Shown one piece after another: positions 52,917 through 61,826 of a stretch of 64,000 nt of DNA; the stretch's first letter is position 1, and every line of letters starts with the position of its first letter. Source of the DNA: JADJSS01 sp964490845 (GTDB lineage: Bacteria; Bacteroidota; Bacteroidia; Chitinophagales; JADIYW01); NCBI GenBank assembly GCA_964490845.1, contig CAZBED010000012.1:1-64000 (forward strand). Direction: 5' to 3'. Position numbers and translations under genes: made by a program. The notes beneath the pieces are model-generated. The model searched no databases. It was given only the letters and a program-made list of their open reading frames with translations, and was not told the origin of the DNA.

Positions 52917-54281
52917 TTACGATTGTCTAACCAACTCCAAACTCTTCAGGAATTCCGGCATGCTGTCCGGATGAAAATGTGTGACTGATTTTGAAATAAT
53001 ATCATTTTCTCCTTTTTTCTTCAATACACCAAAACACGTGGTGTGGGAATAGGGCAGGTTCCATGGGTAAATTTGTTTTTTCTCTCCGGTATACTCATAC
53101 GCTTTTCCATTCACTTCAAAAGTGAAAAAATACCTGATTTTCTGATCCTTAAAATAACGAAGTTGTAAATAGCCGTCACAATTGGCATTCTCACATAATC
53201 CTCCTATGGTTACTGTGCCATGCAGTTCACTGGTCATAAATTTTTTTCCGACAGGATTCAGCCATTCCGATAGATTGGCAGTTCCCCACGTTACACGGAA
53301 TTCCATCGGAAACTTCCCTTCCGGCCCAAAACCTGATTGAAACTCATGCTCTCCGGACATGACTTCATTAATCTTAAATCCGACAGGAGGTGTGATTTTC
53401 TGAAGTGTTTTTGAAACGGAATCCGTAGCTGATTTTATTGAATGGATAATGGGATCTTCATTAACGGTTGATAATCCTTTTTTAGATAGACTTCTCGACG
53501 ATATTTTGTCAATCAGATTATTCGCCGGCGTCACCAGACGCATGAATTTACCGAAATAATTCAACGGGCTAACCATTTCTACCGGCTTATCCTGTATAAT
53601 CGCGTTGAAGATAATCTTTGCTACCGTTTCCGGAGACTGCGAATAGAAGGGCAACAGCACCATAGAAAGTTTGCCGGCCAGCGTTTCCCCCTGTACATCT
53701 TTATAAAATCCGGTGTTGACCATATACGGGTATACCGTTGTTACTTTAATATGCTCTTTATCCACCTCCGCGCGCAGGATATCGGTAAATGTTGCGAGGG
53801 CTGTTTTGGTTACCGTATAGGCACCCCAGGTGGGCAGCCTGTAAAATACCTGCCCTGTGGCCACATTAACAATATGTCCTGCCTGTTTTTCCTTCATAGC
53901 TGGCAAAAATGCATAGATGAAATATAACGCCCCCCAAAAATTTACGTTCATTAATTTCTGCCATGTTTCATAGGTGGTATCCGCTAGTTCGGACTGAAAA
54001 CCAATGCCGGCGTTATTGATGAGAATATCCGGTGTGCCGATATTTTTTAATACATCTGCTGCCATTTTTTCAACCTCTTCTTTGTTGCGCTGGTCAACGA
54101 TATACATTTTAATTTCTGCGGAATATTTTCCCAGCCGTTTTTCTGCTTCTTTTAAAGCTATAGCATTAATATCAGTAAGTATCAGCCTCGCTCCGGCTTC
54201 TGCAAAATAGGAACAGAGGTATAAGCCGATTCCCCCGGCTGCTCCGGTGATTAAAACGATTTTATCTTTTACTATTTCCAT
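52917..54281 (-). CDS. SDR oxidoreductase with C-terminal beta-barrel-like domain
   Basis: A 454-residue fusion. Residues 1-265 are a classical short-chain dehydrogenase: TGAAGGIG at 12-19, NNAG at 89-92, Asn114, Tyr155 and Lys159 in YTVTK. The catalytic Ser position holds Thr142 (NVATGQ). After a linker, residues 305-454 form a second domain (GTVTIGGLCENANCDGYLQLRYF, here GTVTIGGL and GYLQLRYF, then YEYTGEKKQIYPWNLPYSHTTCF) that resembles the C-terminal accessory domain of some cholesterol-oxidase-like proteins. It follows the AttH/CrtC-like gene by 24 bp, so both form an operon. A role in isoprenoid, sterol or lipid modification is a guess. Confidence 0.8.
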   Translation of the reverse strand: MEIVKDKIVLITGAAGGIGLYLCSYFAEAGARLILTDINAIALKEAEKRLGKYSAEIKMYIVDQRNKEEVEKMAADVLKNIGTPDILINNAGIGFQSELADTTYETWQKLMNVNFWGALYFIYAFLPAMKEKQAGHIVNVATGQVFYRLPTWGAYTVTKTALATFTDILRAEVDKEHIKVTTVYPYMVNTGFYKDVQGETLAGKLSMVLLPFYSQSPETVAKIIFNAIIQDKPVEMVSPLNYFGKFMRLVTPANNLIDKISSRSLSKKGLSTVNEDPIIHSIKSATDSVSKTLQKITPPVGFKINEVMSGEHEFQSGFGPEGKFPMEFRVTWGTANLSEWLNPVGKKFMTSELHGTVTIGGLCENANCDGYLQLRYFKDQKIRYFFTFEVNGKAYEYTGEKKQIYPWNLPYSHTTCFGVLKKKGENDIISKSVTHFHPDSMPEFLKSLELVRQS

Positions 54282-54305
54282 AATTTTTTTGTTTGGTTTA
54301 TGAAA

Positions 54306-55322
54306 TTAAACGTGCATAACAATTCCGTGATTTGGGTCATCTGTCAGGATTTCAAAAGCGGCACGATGATTTGTCTTTAAATGGTAACTTAACCCTATAC
54401 GCGATTTCTCTGTCAGCTCAATTTCACAGGAGGCTATCTTTGTATTCAGACAAAATTTATTTCCACCCGGTGGATTGTAATAGGTTAATCCGACAAAATC
54501 AGCAGCAACTGCTTTCATTACACCAGATAATTTTACGAAGCTGTTTTCACTGGTAAAATGCCATTCATAGTAGTCTAACTCTGCCTTTGCCCTTACAATG
54601 GTTCCCCAGCTGTTCAAGGCATACTCTTTTCCTTCATGTCGTAAAACAATTGGTGTCAGAAAAGGAGTAAATACGCTGCCGAAAATCTTAAGTTTGCCGG
54701 AACCGATTTCCAAAAATGAATCCGGCGCATTGTCAAACCCGGCCACTTGCCCCCAGGCATAGTAATCGGTATGCTTTTCGCCCCAGTTGTGGTTTTGACT
54801 GCCTGTCCAGTTGAGGATAGCATTTTTTTTCCCGTTTACCGTAAAGGTGCCGTTGAATCTTGCCATAGGCAGGCTTACTAAGGATTTAGCTTTTGGTAAT
54901 GGTGCATCATAACTGGATAAAGGAAACAAAAAAATCGGAGGTGCTTCGGATGTGTATTCGAGCGCCCAGCTGATTTCGCCCTTCGTGGTTTTTATACTGC
55001 CTTTCGCAAAACGATTGTTGAGTGTTGCATCCTTAAAATCGATATGAAAATTGTTGTTGGAGTAATTGGTATTTGAAAGAGGCTGCTCACTTTTTACGGC
55101 GATATGTTCGCCAGTTTCTCCGTCAAACCAGATACCCCAAAGTTCTGCAAGCGCTTTTCCCGGATTGTTTTTTGGACTGAAAATCGTGTAACGGATCCAG
55201 AACGCTTCTCTTTCTGACGGATGGTTCGCTCTAAGAAAATAACTTTCATAATGTCCGGATTTCTGTCTTTTGTATTGGGTGAAGTTGCATTGTGCCTGCC
55301 ATTTTTTAAGTTGTATACTCAT
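54306..55322 (-). CDS. AttH/CrtC-like lipocalin-fold protein (probable)
   Basis: A 338-residue soluble protein with the pattern of the CrtC (hydroxyneurosporene synthase)/AttH/tocopherol-cyclase group: an N-terminal half with SYFLRANHP, AFWIRYTIF and AELWGIWFDGETG, and a signature in the second half, SQNHNWGEKHTDYYAW followed by GQVAGF. These proteins are two stacked lipocalin barrels that bind or hydrate hydrophobic isoprenoids. No signal peptide. It is the first gene of a two-gene operon with the SDR fusion, and is divergent from the glycyl-radical system. The enzymatic reaction is unknown. Confidence 0.65.
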   Translation of the reverse strand: MSIQLKKWQAQCNFTQYKRQKSGHYESYFLRANHPSEREAFWIRYTIFSPKNNPGKALAELWGIWFDGETGEHIAVKSEQPLSNTNYSNNNFHIDFKDATLNNRFAKGSIKTTKGEISWALEYTSEAPPIFLFPLSSYDAPLPKAKSLVSLPMARFNGTFTVNGKKNAILNWTGSQNHNWGEKHTDYYAWGQVAGFDNAPDSFLEIGSGKLKIFGSVFTPFLTPIVLRHEGKEYALNSWGTIVRAKAELDYYEWHFTSENSFVKLSGVMKAVAADFVGLTYYNPPGGNKFCLNTKIASCEIELTEKSRIGLSYHLKTNHRAAFEILTDDPNHGIVMHV

Positions 55323-55492
55323 AGTTAAACTTCATTTATGAAATGTAAAAATGTTATTCTTATATTTTTTCGCAATTAAATATTTTTCTTTTGTTTTAGC
55401 GTTCACCGTATAAAAAAATATCGGGATAGTTACTTACGTATGCAATGTTATACATTCTCTTATCTTTAAAATAAAGAAGAATAGATGGTTGA
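55323..55492. other. Divergent intergenic region
   Basis: AT-rich upstream region of the AttH-like gene. I see no gene in it and no exact TAnnTTTG element on the minus strand. The palindrome and promoter for the glycyl-radical operon follow directly after. Confidence 0.4.
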
Positions 55493-55540
55493 AACCATGA
55501 TATTTATCATGGTTTGTGGCTTTTATTGTGATTAACTTTA
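55493..55540 (+). promoter_or_regulatory. FNR/CRP-like palindromic operator and promoter of the glycyl-radical operon
   Basis: AACCATGATA-TT-TATCATGGTT (55493-55514) is a perfect 10-bp inverted repeat. Its core TGAT-N4-ATCA equals the inner part of the FNR consensus TTGAT-N4-ATCAA. TAACTTTA at 55533-55540 differs from the TAnnTTTG -7 element at one base. Transcription would start near 55546, so the palindrome centre is at about -42, the position of class II CRP/FNR activators. Downstream CAGGCAG/CTGCCTG (about 55554-55591) can form a hairpin in the leader. Confidence 0.55.
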
Positions 55541-55601
55541 GTAAAATGTTCATCAGGCAGATGAAAAAGGGATGTGTTAAACTGCCTGCAAATGTTAGCA
55601 A

Positions 55602-56498
55602 ATGAAACCGCTCATCTTTGATATTCAGCGATTTTCGATTCACGATGGTCCGGGAATAAGAACGGTTGTATTTTTTAAAGGCTGCAACCTGGAATGCCCC
55701 TGGTGTCAGAATCCGGAATCTATGGCATTAAAGCCGGAGATAGCCTATTATCCGGATAAGTGTATGAAGCACGTAGAATGTGTTAAAGTATGTGAGGAGA
55801 ACGCAATCAGCTTTAACGGATGCCTGCATATTGACCGGTTAAAATGTACTTATTGCGGTAAATGTGAAGAGTCTTGTGTTTCCGGTGCTATACGGATTGT
55901 AGGTAAAGAGTATTCCGAAAAATGGGTGATGGATGAAATTCTCCGTGATATGGATTACTATACGGACTCCGGAGGAGGGGTCACCTTTTCCGGAGGAGAA
56001 CCAACGCTTCATTTTGATTTTTTGTTAAGACTGCTGAAATTATGCAAGGCGAAATCAATACATACCAATATTGAAACAAACGGGTATTTTTCATGGGATA
56101 AATTTGAGCAGCTCTTACCATATCTGGATTTGATTTACTTTGATGTAAAGATTATCGACCAGGATAAAAATAAGTTACTGCTGGCAGGAGATAGTAACAG
56201 AATTATTGCTAATGCGAAAAAACTGATTCAGTCCAAAGCACCTGTAGAGTTTCGCTTGCCATTGATACCCGGACTTACCTCAGATATGGAAAACCTAAAA
56301 GCAATACTCCATCTGCTGAAATGTTACGGTATTGAAAAGATTCATTTACTGCCTTATCATACTATGGGAGAAAGTAAGGCGGACAAGATTGATAGCCAAC
56401 TTCCCAAATTAAATCTGAATCCTTTTTCAACCGAGGAATTGACAGACATCCAGCGCTTTTTTGAAAATGATAATATTTCTACCATTTTATACCGTTAA
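55602..56498 (+). CDS. Glycyl-radical enzyme activating enzyme (radical SAM)
   Basis: A 298-residue activase that cleaves S-adenosylmethionine to place the radical on its partner. The radical-SAM cluster is CNLECPWC (Cys28, Cys32, Cys35). Two ferredoxin-type cluster sites follow: Cys54, 60, 64, 74 and Cys82, 85, 88, 92. The GGG-containing SAM motif is DSGGGVTFSGGEP. The extra clusters separate it from PflA and place it with activases of dehydratase, decarboxylase and C-S-lyase type GREs. It is 11 bp before its partner. Confidence 0.94.
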   Translation: MKPLIFDIQRFSIHDGPGIRTVVFFKGCNLECPWCQNPESMALKPEIAYYPDKCMKHVECVKVCEENAISFNGCLHIDRLKCTYCGKCEESCVSGAIRIVGKEYSEKWVMDEILRDMDYYTDSGGGVTFSGGEPTLHFDFLLRLLKLCKAKSIHTNIETNGYFSWDKFEQLLPYLDLIYFDVKIIDQDKNKLLLAGDSNRIIANAKKLIQSKAPVEFRLPLIPGLTSDMENLKAILHLLKCYGIEKIHLLPYHTMGESKADKIDSQLPKLNLNPFSTEELTDIQRFFENDNISTILYR

Positions 56499-56509
56499 AT
56501 ATTTATTGT

Positions 56510-58909
56510 ATGGAAACATCTACAACGACCAACGATATCTCGCCAAACCAAACAGCAGTATCCGACAGACTGAGCCAGCTTCATGTGGCAGTAGAATCTT
56601 CACATCCGTCTATTTGTGCGGAACGTGCAGTACTGATAACGGAATATTTTAAAAATAAAGAGAATAAGAAAAAACCTTTAGTTATACAAAAGGCAGAAGC
56701 ATTGTCATATGTGCTCAACAATAAGTCGGTAAAAGTTTATCCAAATGAATTAATCGTTGGCTCGACTACCTCTAAAAGGGTAGCCGGTCCGATATATCCG
56801 GAGTTACATGGTGTTGCCGTATTGGAAGATATCTTCACGTTTAATACCCGGAATCTGAATCCGCTGGAGATTACAAATGCGGAAAAGAAAGCATTGTTAA
56901 AGGATGTGGCTCCTTTCTGGCTGACGAAATTTCTTGCCTATAAATCGTTTTCTTCTGTTGAGTTGTTTAGTTTTATCATCGACCAGTTGCACCCTAAATT
57001 TTATCTGATTAATGAAACAGGTGGTATTGGCCACTTTGTGCCGGATTACGAAAAGTTGATAAATTCTGGATTGGATGGTATCATTGCAGAAATAAAACAA
57101 CAACAACAGGCACTTGCTGCAAATGATGACAGAAACTATCTGTATGAAGCCATGAATATTATCTGTAATGGCGTCATTTCCATGTCGCAGAAATATGCCG
57201 ATGAGGCTGTCCGTCTGGCGGAAATAGAAGTGGATAATGACAGAAAAAGGGAGTTGTATCAGATTTCAAAAAACCTGCTTCATGTTCCACGAAAACCCGC
57301 TGCTACATTTGAAGAAGCGCTGCAGTCTATATGGATGGTGCATACCGCTTTGTTTTTGGAAGGTCTTGATAATGGCATCAGTTTCGGGAGAACGGATCAG
57401 TATCTTTATCCATTTTATAAGAAAGATATAGAGTCAGGTTTGTTGTCACAAGCCAGAGCAAAAGAATTGCTGGGATGTTTTGCCATAAAAAGTGCGGAGA
57501 TTATCCCGGTGTTTAGTCACGCTATCAGTGAGTGCCACGGAGGTTTTCTGAGCGGGCAGGCAATGACCATAGGCGGGACAGATAAGGAGGGTCAAGATGT
57601 GACCAATGAGTTGTCGTACCTGATACTGGAGCTGATGGATGAGGTCAGAATGAGACAACCCAACTACCATGCCCGTGTCCATCCGGGTTCACCGCAAAAG
57701 TATATGGATAAGATTGTATCAAATCTAATGAAAGGCGTAAACTCTCCGGCATTATTCAATGATACGGTTATTATCGAGAGTTTGCAAAAGTGTGGCTTCT
57801 CCAATCAGGATGCACGCGAATATACCACGCTTGGTTGTGTGGAACTGGGTGCACCCGGTAAAACGTTTGGTTCCACAGATGCAGCTCTTTTTAACATGCC
57901 GATTTGTCTGGAGATGGCACTGAATAAAGGAAAACTTTTCGGCAGTATGCGCATGTCTGGTACAAAAACTGCCAATCCGGACACATTCAGGAGTACGGAG
58001 GATGTAAAACAGGCATACCAGATTCAGTTGCAGTTCATGGTAGATAAATTAGTGGATGTGCTGGCGCCGGTAGAGTTAGGGAATAAGAAATTTCACCCGA
58101 CACCGTTAACTTCTGCTATGATTGAAGGGTGTATTGAAAAAGGCAGAGATGTAACGGATGGAGGCGCTGTCTACAATTTCAGCGGTGTGCAGGGAGTAGG
58201 GATAACAGATGTTGGTGATAGTTTGTACGCAATACAACAACTCGTCTTTGTAAAGAAAAAATATTCATTGCCTGAGTTAATTAAAGCATTAAAGAACAAT
58301 TTTGCCGGAGATGAAAAAATGAGACAGGATTTTTTGCATGCTGACAAATTCGGCAATGATATTTCAGAAGTGGATCAATACAGCAGCTGGGTAGCGAATA
58401 CATTTTATAGCTGCTTCGAAAATAAAAAGAATACCAGAGGCGGACAGTTCGTAGCCGGTTATTATTCTACCACTACCCATTACAGTTTTGGAAAATATAC
58501 CTCAGCGCTGCCTAACGGAAGAAAAAAAGGTATGCCATTTTCTTCAGGGATTTCACCCATGAACGGCGCTGATAAAAAAGGGCCAACGGCACTTTTTAAT
58601 TCTATTACCGCTATCGATTATGTCAGGGCGCATAACGGAGTGAATGTGAATGCAAAGTTTGATACTGCTACCCTGAAAGGAGATCACGGCCGACAAATTC
58701 TAAAGAGTTTGTTGTCTACATATTTCAAAAAAGGAGGCATGCAGCTGCAGCTGAATGTACTCGACACGGAAATGCTGAAAGATGCAAAGCTGCATCCTGA
58801 AAAATATACATCACTAATAGTCCGGGTGTCAGGTTATTCAGCTTATTTCAATGATCTCTCACCGGCGATGAAGGATGAGATCATACAACGCAGCAGTCTG
58901 AGTTGCTGA
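56510..58909 (+). CDS. Glycyl-radical enzyme, lyase/dehydratase type, substrate unknown
   Basis: A 799-residue enzyme of the pyruvate-formate-lyase superfamily. The glycyl radical is Gly775 in RVSGYSAYF, 24 residues from the C-terminus; the thiyl-radical cysteine is Cys443 in LGCVELGAPGK. The Cys-Val-Glu motif is that of dehydratases, decarboxylases and C-N/C-S lyases (glycerol dehydratase, CutC, HypD, isethionate lyase), not of PFL, which has Cys-Cys. Other landmarks: FGRTDQYLYPFY near 302 and FSGVQGVGITDVGDSLYA near 555. No microcompartment, aldehyde dehydrogenase or transporter genes are nearby to reveal the substrate. The enzyme must work without oxygen. Confidence 0.93.
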   Translation: METSTTTNDISPNQTAVSDRLSQLHVAVESSHPSICAERAVLITEYFKNKENKKKPLVIQKAEALSYVLNNKSVKVYPNELIVGSTTSKRVAGPIYPELHGVAVLEDIFTFNTRNLNPLEITNAEKKALLKDVAPFWLTKFLAYKSFSSVELFSFIIDQLHPKFYLINETGGIGHFVPDYEKLINSGLDGIIAEIKQQQQALAANDDRNYLYEAMNIICNGVISMSQKYADEAVRLAEIEVDNDRKRELYQISKNLLHVPRKPAATFEEALQSIWMVHTALFLEGLDNGISFGRTDQYLYPFYKKDIESGLLSQARAKELLGCFAIKSAEIIPVFSHAISECHGGFLSGQAMTIGGTDKEGQDVTNELSYLILELMDEVRMRQPNYHARVHPGSPQKYMDKIVSNLMKGVNSPALFNDTVIIESLQKCGFSNQDAREYTTLGCVELGAPGKTFGSTDAALFNMPICLEMALNKGKLFGSMRMSGTKTANPDTFRSTEDVKQAYQIQLQFMVDKLVDVLAPVELGNKKFHPTPLTSAMIEGCIEKGRDVTDGGAVYNFSGVQGVGITDVGDSLYAIQQLVFVKKKYSLPELIKALKNNFAGDEKMRQDFLHADKFGNDISEVDQYSSWVANTFYSCFENKKNTRGGQFVAGYYSTTTHYSFGKYTSALPNGRKKGMPFSSGISPMNGADKKGPTALFNSITAIDYVRAHNGVNVNAKFDTATLKGDHGRQILKSLLSTYFKKGGMQLQLNVLDTEMLKDAKLHPEKYTSLIVRVSGYSAYFNDLSPAMKDEIIQRSSLSC

Positions 58910-58913
58910 TAGG

Positions 58914-60584
58914 TTACACTAAACCTAAGTGCATGGCTGATTGCAGTGAGTTGTCGTTCATCTTATACTGCAACCAATAGTTCAGAGTATTCAAATAGTT
59001 TGCTTTGCCGCTGTTTGATTGTAGGAAATCCATCCAAAGCAAAGCAATACATATTTCTGCAATATAGAAAGCAATATCTCTGGAAGCGGCAGTCAGCAGA
59101 TTTTTGTTAGATGTATTTTTAATAAAAGCAGTTACCGTATTTACTTTTTCTGTCAGCACCTTTTTTTGCTGTTCCAATTCAGGAATCTGATTGCCCGACA
59201 AGATACTGTCTGCAAAATTCTGGTAGGCGGATAATCCATTTTCTTTCTCGATGGCGCGCAGCATGTCCAGCGACAGAACATTGGTGGTGCCTTCCCAGAT
59301 GCTGAGTGTTTGTACATCGCGCAGCATAACGGGAATACCGCTGTCTTCGAGGTAGCCAATGCCGCCAAACATTTCGATATGCTCAGAAGCATATTGTATG
59401 GCCTGTTTGGCAGTATACAGTTTGGCAACCGGTGTCAGCAGGCGTAACAACGATTGTTCAGAATCTGTTGCCACGCGGCAATCTTCTTTTCCCAGCAACC
59501 GCGCCAGAAACAGCGCCAGCAGGGTATTGCTTTGATAAGCGATTTCCATTTCCCGGAGGCTTTTCCGGTGCAACAGATGTTTCTCAATCTTTTGTCCGAA
59601 CGATTCCCGCTGTGAACTGTAAGCCTTGCTCAGTGCGTACGCTCTGCGTAAATAGGAAACAGCACTCACCGTATTGTAGATTCTAGTAACGTTGAATAGT
59701 GTGGCAATTGTTTTAACGCCTTTCCCTTTTTCGCCCACCATTTTAGCCTTTACAGCTGTGAGGTTTAGTTGTGCTGTCGGCAAGGCGCGTGTGCCGAGTT
59801 TGTCTTTCAGCGCTTCCACTTCGATGCCGTTCAGTTTGCCGTTTTTATCACGAATAGGAAGATAAAAAAGGGAAAGTGACGCATTCCTTCCGGGTTCGGC
59901 TTGTTCTGTGGATGCCAGTGTAAAAGCCATATCCGCTGTAATGGCGGAAGTGAACCATTTGTGCCCTTTTAGGATATAGCCGTTTACATCAGGTGTAGCG
60001 AACGTCATGGAGCGCGATACATCCGAGCCTCCGGTGCGTTCCGTCATCCACTGACCGCTTGTTTTAAATTGCGCAGGATTTCTGGAAGTTAACGCGGTGA
60101 ATGCATTACTTTTTAACTCTTCGTCGCCATAGTATTCTATCAGCCTTGCTGCGCCATCAGTCATGGCCAGCGGGCAGGTATAGATGGCGGAAGAAGCCGT
60201 ATACAGGTATAATTTAGTGAACTGATATAAACGGGAATGTTCCTGAAAGGTACGTTCATATCCAATGGCCACCAACCCTTCTTCAGCCGCCACTCTTTCA
60301 AGATTCAGCCAGCCTTGCGAGACTTTGATTTCATCCACCCGGTTTCCCCAGGCATCAAACTGTGTCAATACCGGTTCATTTGTTTCCGCCTCTCTTGCCC
60401 ATTCAATACATTCCCCTGCCACACGTTTCCCGAATTGTACAAGATCCGGTGTAATGGCTTGCAGCATATCTGAAGGCAAATAGGTTTGTAAATAATCTTG
60501 TAAAAAGCTATCATCGGTAAACTCATTGTTCAGTTTGGGTAATGACTGTATAAAGTCGGAATAAATAGTCGCTTTTGTATTCAT
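58914..60584 (-). CDS. Acyl-CoA dehydrogenase family flavoprotein, AidB-like
   Basis: A 556-residue FAD protein. ACYL-CoA dehydrogenase landmarks are CPLAMTDGAARLIEYYG near 135, QWMTERTGGSDVSRSM near 178 and the C-terminal IEMFGGIGYLEDSGIPVMLRDV / SIWEGTTNVLSLDMLR. The TERTGGSDV and CPLAMT forms are those of the AidB/DNA-alkylation-response branch, which is longer than ordinary acyl-CoA dehydrogenases. The physiological reaction of AidB is not settled. It converges on the glycyl-radical gene with 4 bp between stop codons. Confidence 0.88.
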   Translation of the reverse strand: MNTKATIYSDFIQSLPKLNNEFTDDSFLQDYLQTYLPSDMLQAITPDLVQFGKRVAGECIEWAREAETNEPVLTQFDAWGNRVDEIKVSQGWLNLERVAAEEGLVAIGYERTFQEHSRLYQFTKLYLYTASSAIYTCPLAMTDGAARLIEYYGDEELKSNAFTALTSRNPAQFKTSGQWMTERTGGSDVSRSMTFATPDVNGYILKGHKWFTSAITADMAFTLASTEQAEPGRNASLSLFYLPIRDKNGKLNGIEVEALKDKLGTRALPTAQLNLTAVKAKMVGEKGKGVKTIATLFNVTRIYNTVSAVSYLRRAYALSKAYSSQRESFGQKIEKHLLHRKSLREMEIAYQSNTLLALFLARLLGKEDCRVATDSEQSLLRLLTPVAKLYTAKQAIQYASEHIEMFGGIGYLEDSGIPVMLRDVQTLSIWEGTTNVLSLDMLRAIEKENGLSAYQNFADSILSGNQIPELEQQKKVLTEKVNTVTAFIKNTSNKNLLTAASRDIAFYIAEICIALLWMDFLQSNSGKANYLNTLNYWLQYKMNDNSLQSAMHLGLV

Positions 60585-60728
60585 AACGGAGATTCTTGGA
60601 ATATAAAATTACGCTATTTCTTTGTAAGTAAAAGGCATTGTACAAACAAGGAATATTTTTCTGGACCTCAAAATTATCCGGGTTTTTGATTGAAGAACAG
60701 TATTGAAATATGATTAGGAAGAACAGTG

Positions 60729-61127
60729 CTATAATTGTATCGCCTTATTTGCCAGAAAATAGCTGATGAGTGCAACGAGCGGGCAGAATCCCTGAATAAA
60801 TACACCTTTCAGCATATTTGGCTTGGAAATAAACAAAACTACTGCCGCCAGAAACATGCTGGCACAATTGAATAAGATAAGTGTTTTGCCCACCGTGACA
60901 TGTTCAGTCGTCAATAAATACATTCCGGCAAAAATTCCCGCTGATAAGAACAGGTTGTAAAATCCCTGATTGAACATGGTCAGTTTTAGGGTATGGGCAT
61001 CTTCGATTTTTTTAACGCCAAAGTTGCGGTGTACTTTCGGGTTCATGTAGAACACACTTTCCATCAGGAAAAACAGCACGTGCAGCAAAGCTGCAAGGAA
61101 GGCAAATAGTAGGGATACGACAGGCAT
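60729..61127 (-). CDS. DUF1304 membrane protein
   Basis: Start chosen at ATG 61127 (MPVVSLLFAFLAALLHVLFF), which opens the first of four membrane helices; an ATG 12 codons earlier would overlap the pyrR promoter and adds unconserved residues. The pattern LHVLFFLMESVFYMNPKVHRNFG, shown here in parts LHVLFFLMESV and NPKVHRNFG, is the family mark. About 132 residues, typical for DUF1304. Role unknown. Divergent from pyrR. Confidence 0.85.
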   Translation of the reverse strand: MPVVSLLFAFLAALLHVLFFLMESVFYMNPKVHRNFGVKKIEDAHTLKLTMFNQGFYNLFLSAGIFAGMYLLTTEHVTVGKTLILFNCASMFLAAVVLFISKPNMLKGVFIQGFCPLVALISYFLANKAIQL

Positions 61128-61165
61128 TTTGTACAATTTATCCAAATTTAACAAAAAACACATGA

Positions 61166-61199
61166 TTTGACATCCTTTCAGATTTATTTCCTAATTTTG
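61166..61199 (+). promoter_or_regulatory. pyrR-pyrB promoter
   Basis: TTTG at 61166-61169 and TAATTTTG at 61192-61199, the latter an exact TAnnTTTG -7 element, but with spacing of 22 rather than 19. The pyrR ATG follows after five bases, so the transcript is nearly leaderless and there is no room for a PyrR-binding attenuator before pyrR. Confidence 0.55.
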
Positions 61200-61204
61200 C
61201 ACCA

Positions 61205-61744
61205 ATGTCGGAAACTATTCTTCTAAACGGGAAGCAGATTCAACTGACGATAGAGCGGTTGAGCAGAGAAGTTATCGAATCCATCAATTTTCAAAATACC
61301 GTCATTATCGGCGTACAACCGAGAGGGGTGCTGCTGGCAGAAAAAATCCATCAGAAAATACTACAGCTGACCAGTATCGATATTCCATTCGGGAAAATCG
61401 ATACGACCTTTCACCGCGATGATTTCAGGCGCGGCAAATCACTCAACGCGAAAGTAACGGAAATCGATTTTCTGATAGAAGAGAAGAATGTGTTGCTGGT
61501 GGATGATGTCTTGTTTACCGGCAGAACCATCCGCGCCGCCATGGATGCGCTGCTGTCGTTCGGCAGGCCGCAGAAGATTGAATTGCTGGTGCTGATAGAC
61601 AGAAGGTTTAACCGGGAATTGCCTATTCAGCCTGATTTTGTGGGTGATGTGGTGGATACGATTGAAAAGGTAGACGTGGATGTGAAATGGGCGGAAAACG
61701 GAGGAGAAGAGAATAAGGTGGTCTTTATCAAAGTCAATGAGTAA
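61205..61744 (+). CDS. pyrR: Bifunctional PyrR: pyr regulator / uracil phosphoribosyltransferase
   Basis: A 179-residue type I phosphoribosyltransferase with the PRPP loop LLVDDVLFTGRTIRAAMDAL near 97-116 and VIIGVQPRGVLLAEKI near the N-terminus. PyrR converts uracil to UMP, and in Gram-positives binds pyr mRNA. In Bacteroidota the RNA-binding role is not well established and no anti-antiterminator is seen in the 82-bp gap before pyrB. First gene of a pyrR-pyrB operon. Confidence 0.92.
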   Translation: MSETILLNGKQIQLTIERLSREVIESINFQNTVIIGVQPRGVLLAEKIHQKILQLTSIDIPFGKIDTTFHRDDFRRGKSLNAKVTEIDFLIEEKNVLLVDDVLFTGRTIRAAMDALLSFGRPQKIELLVLIDRRFNRELPIQPDFVGDVVDTIEKVDVDVKWAENGGEENKVVFIKVNE

Positions 61745-61826
61745 CAGGATTACAGTACAGACGTTGATGAAACAGGAATTTAAATTGTCAACGATGAACT
61801 GTCAACCGTAAACTGCAAATAATATT

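Noticed and set aside
55434..55643. 69-codon minus-strand frame over the activase start
   Set aside because: It overlaps the well-supported radical-SAM gene and its operator region and lacks any known domain.
61745..61826. pyrR-pyrB gap as a PyrR-responsive attenuator
   Set aside because: No terminator hairpin or conserved PyrR-binding loop could be seen in the 82 bp.
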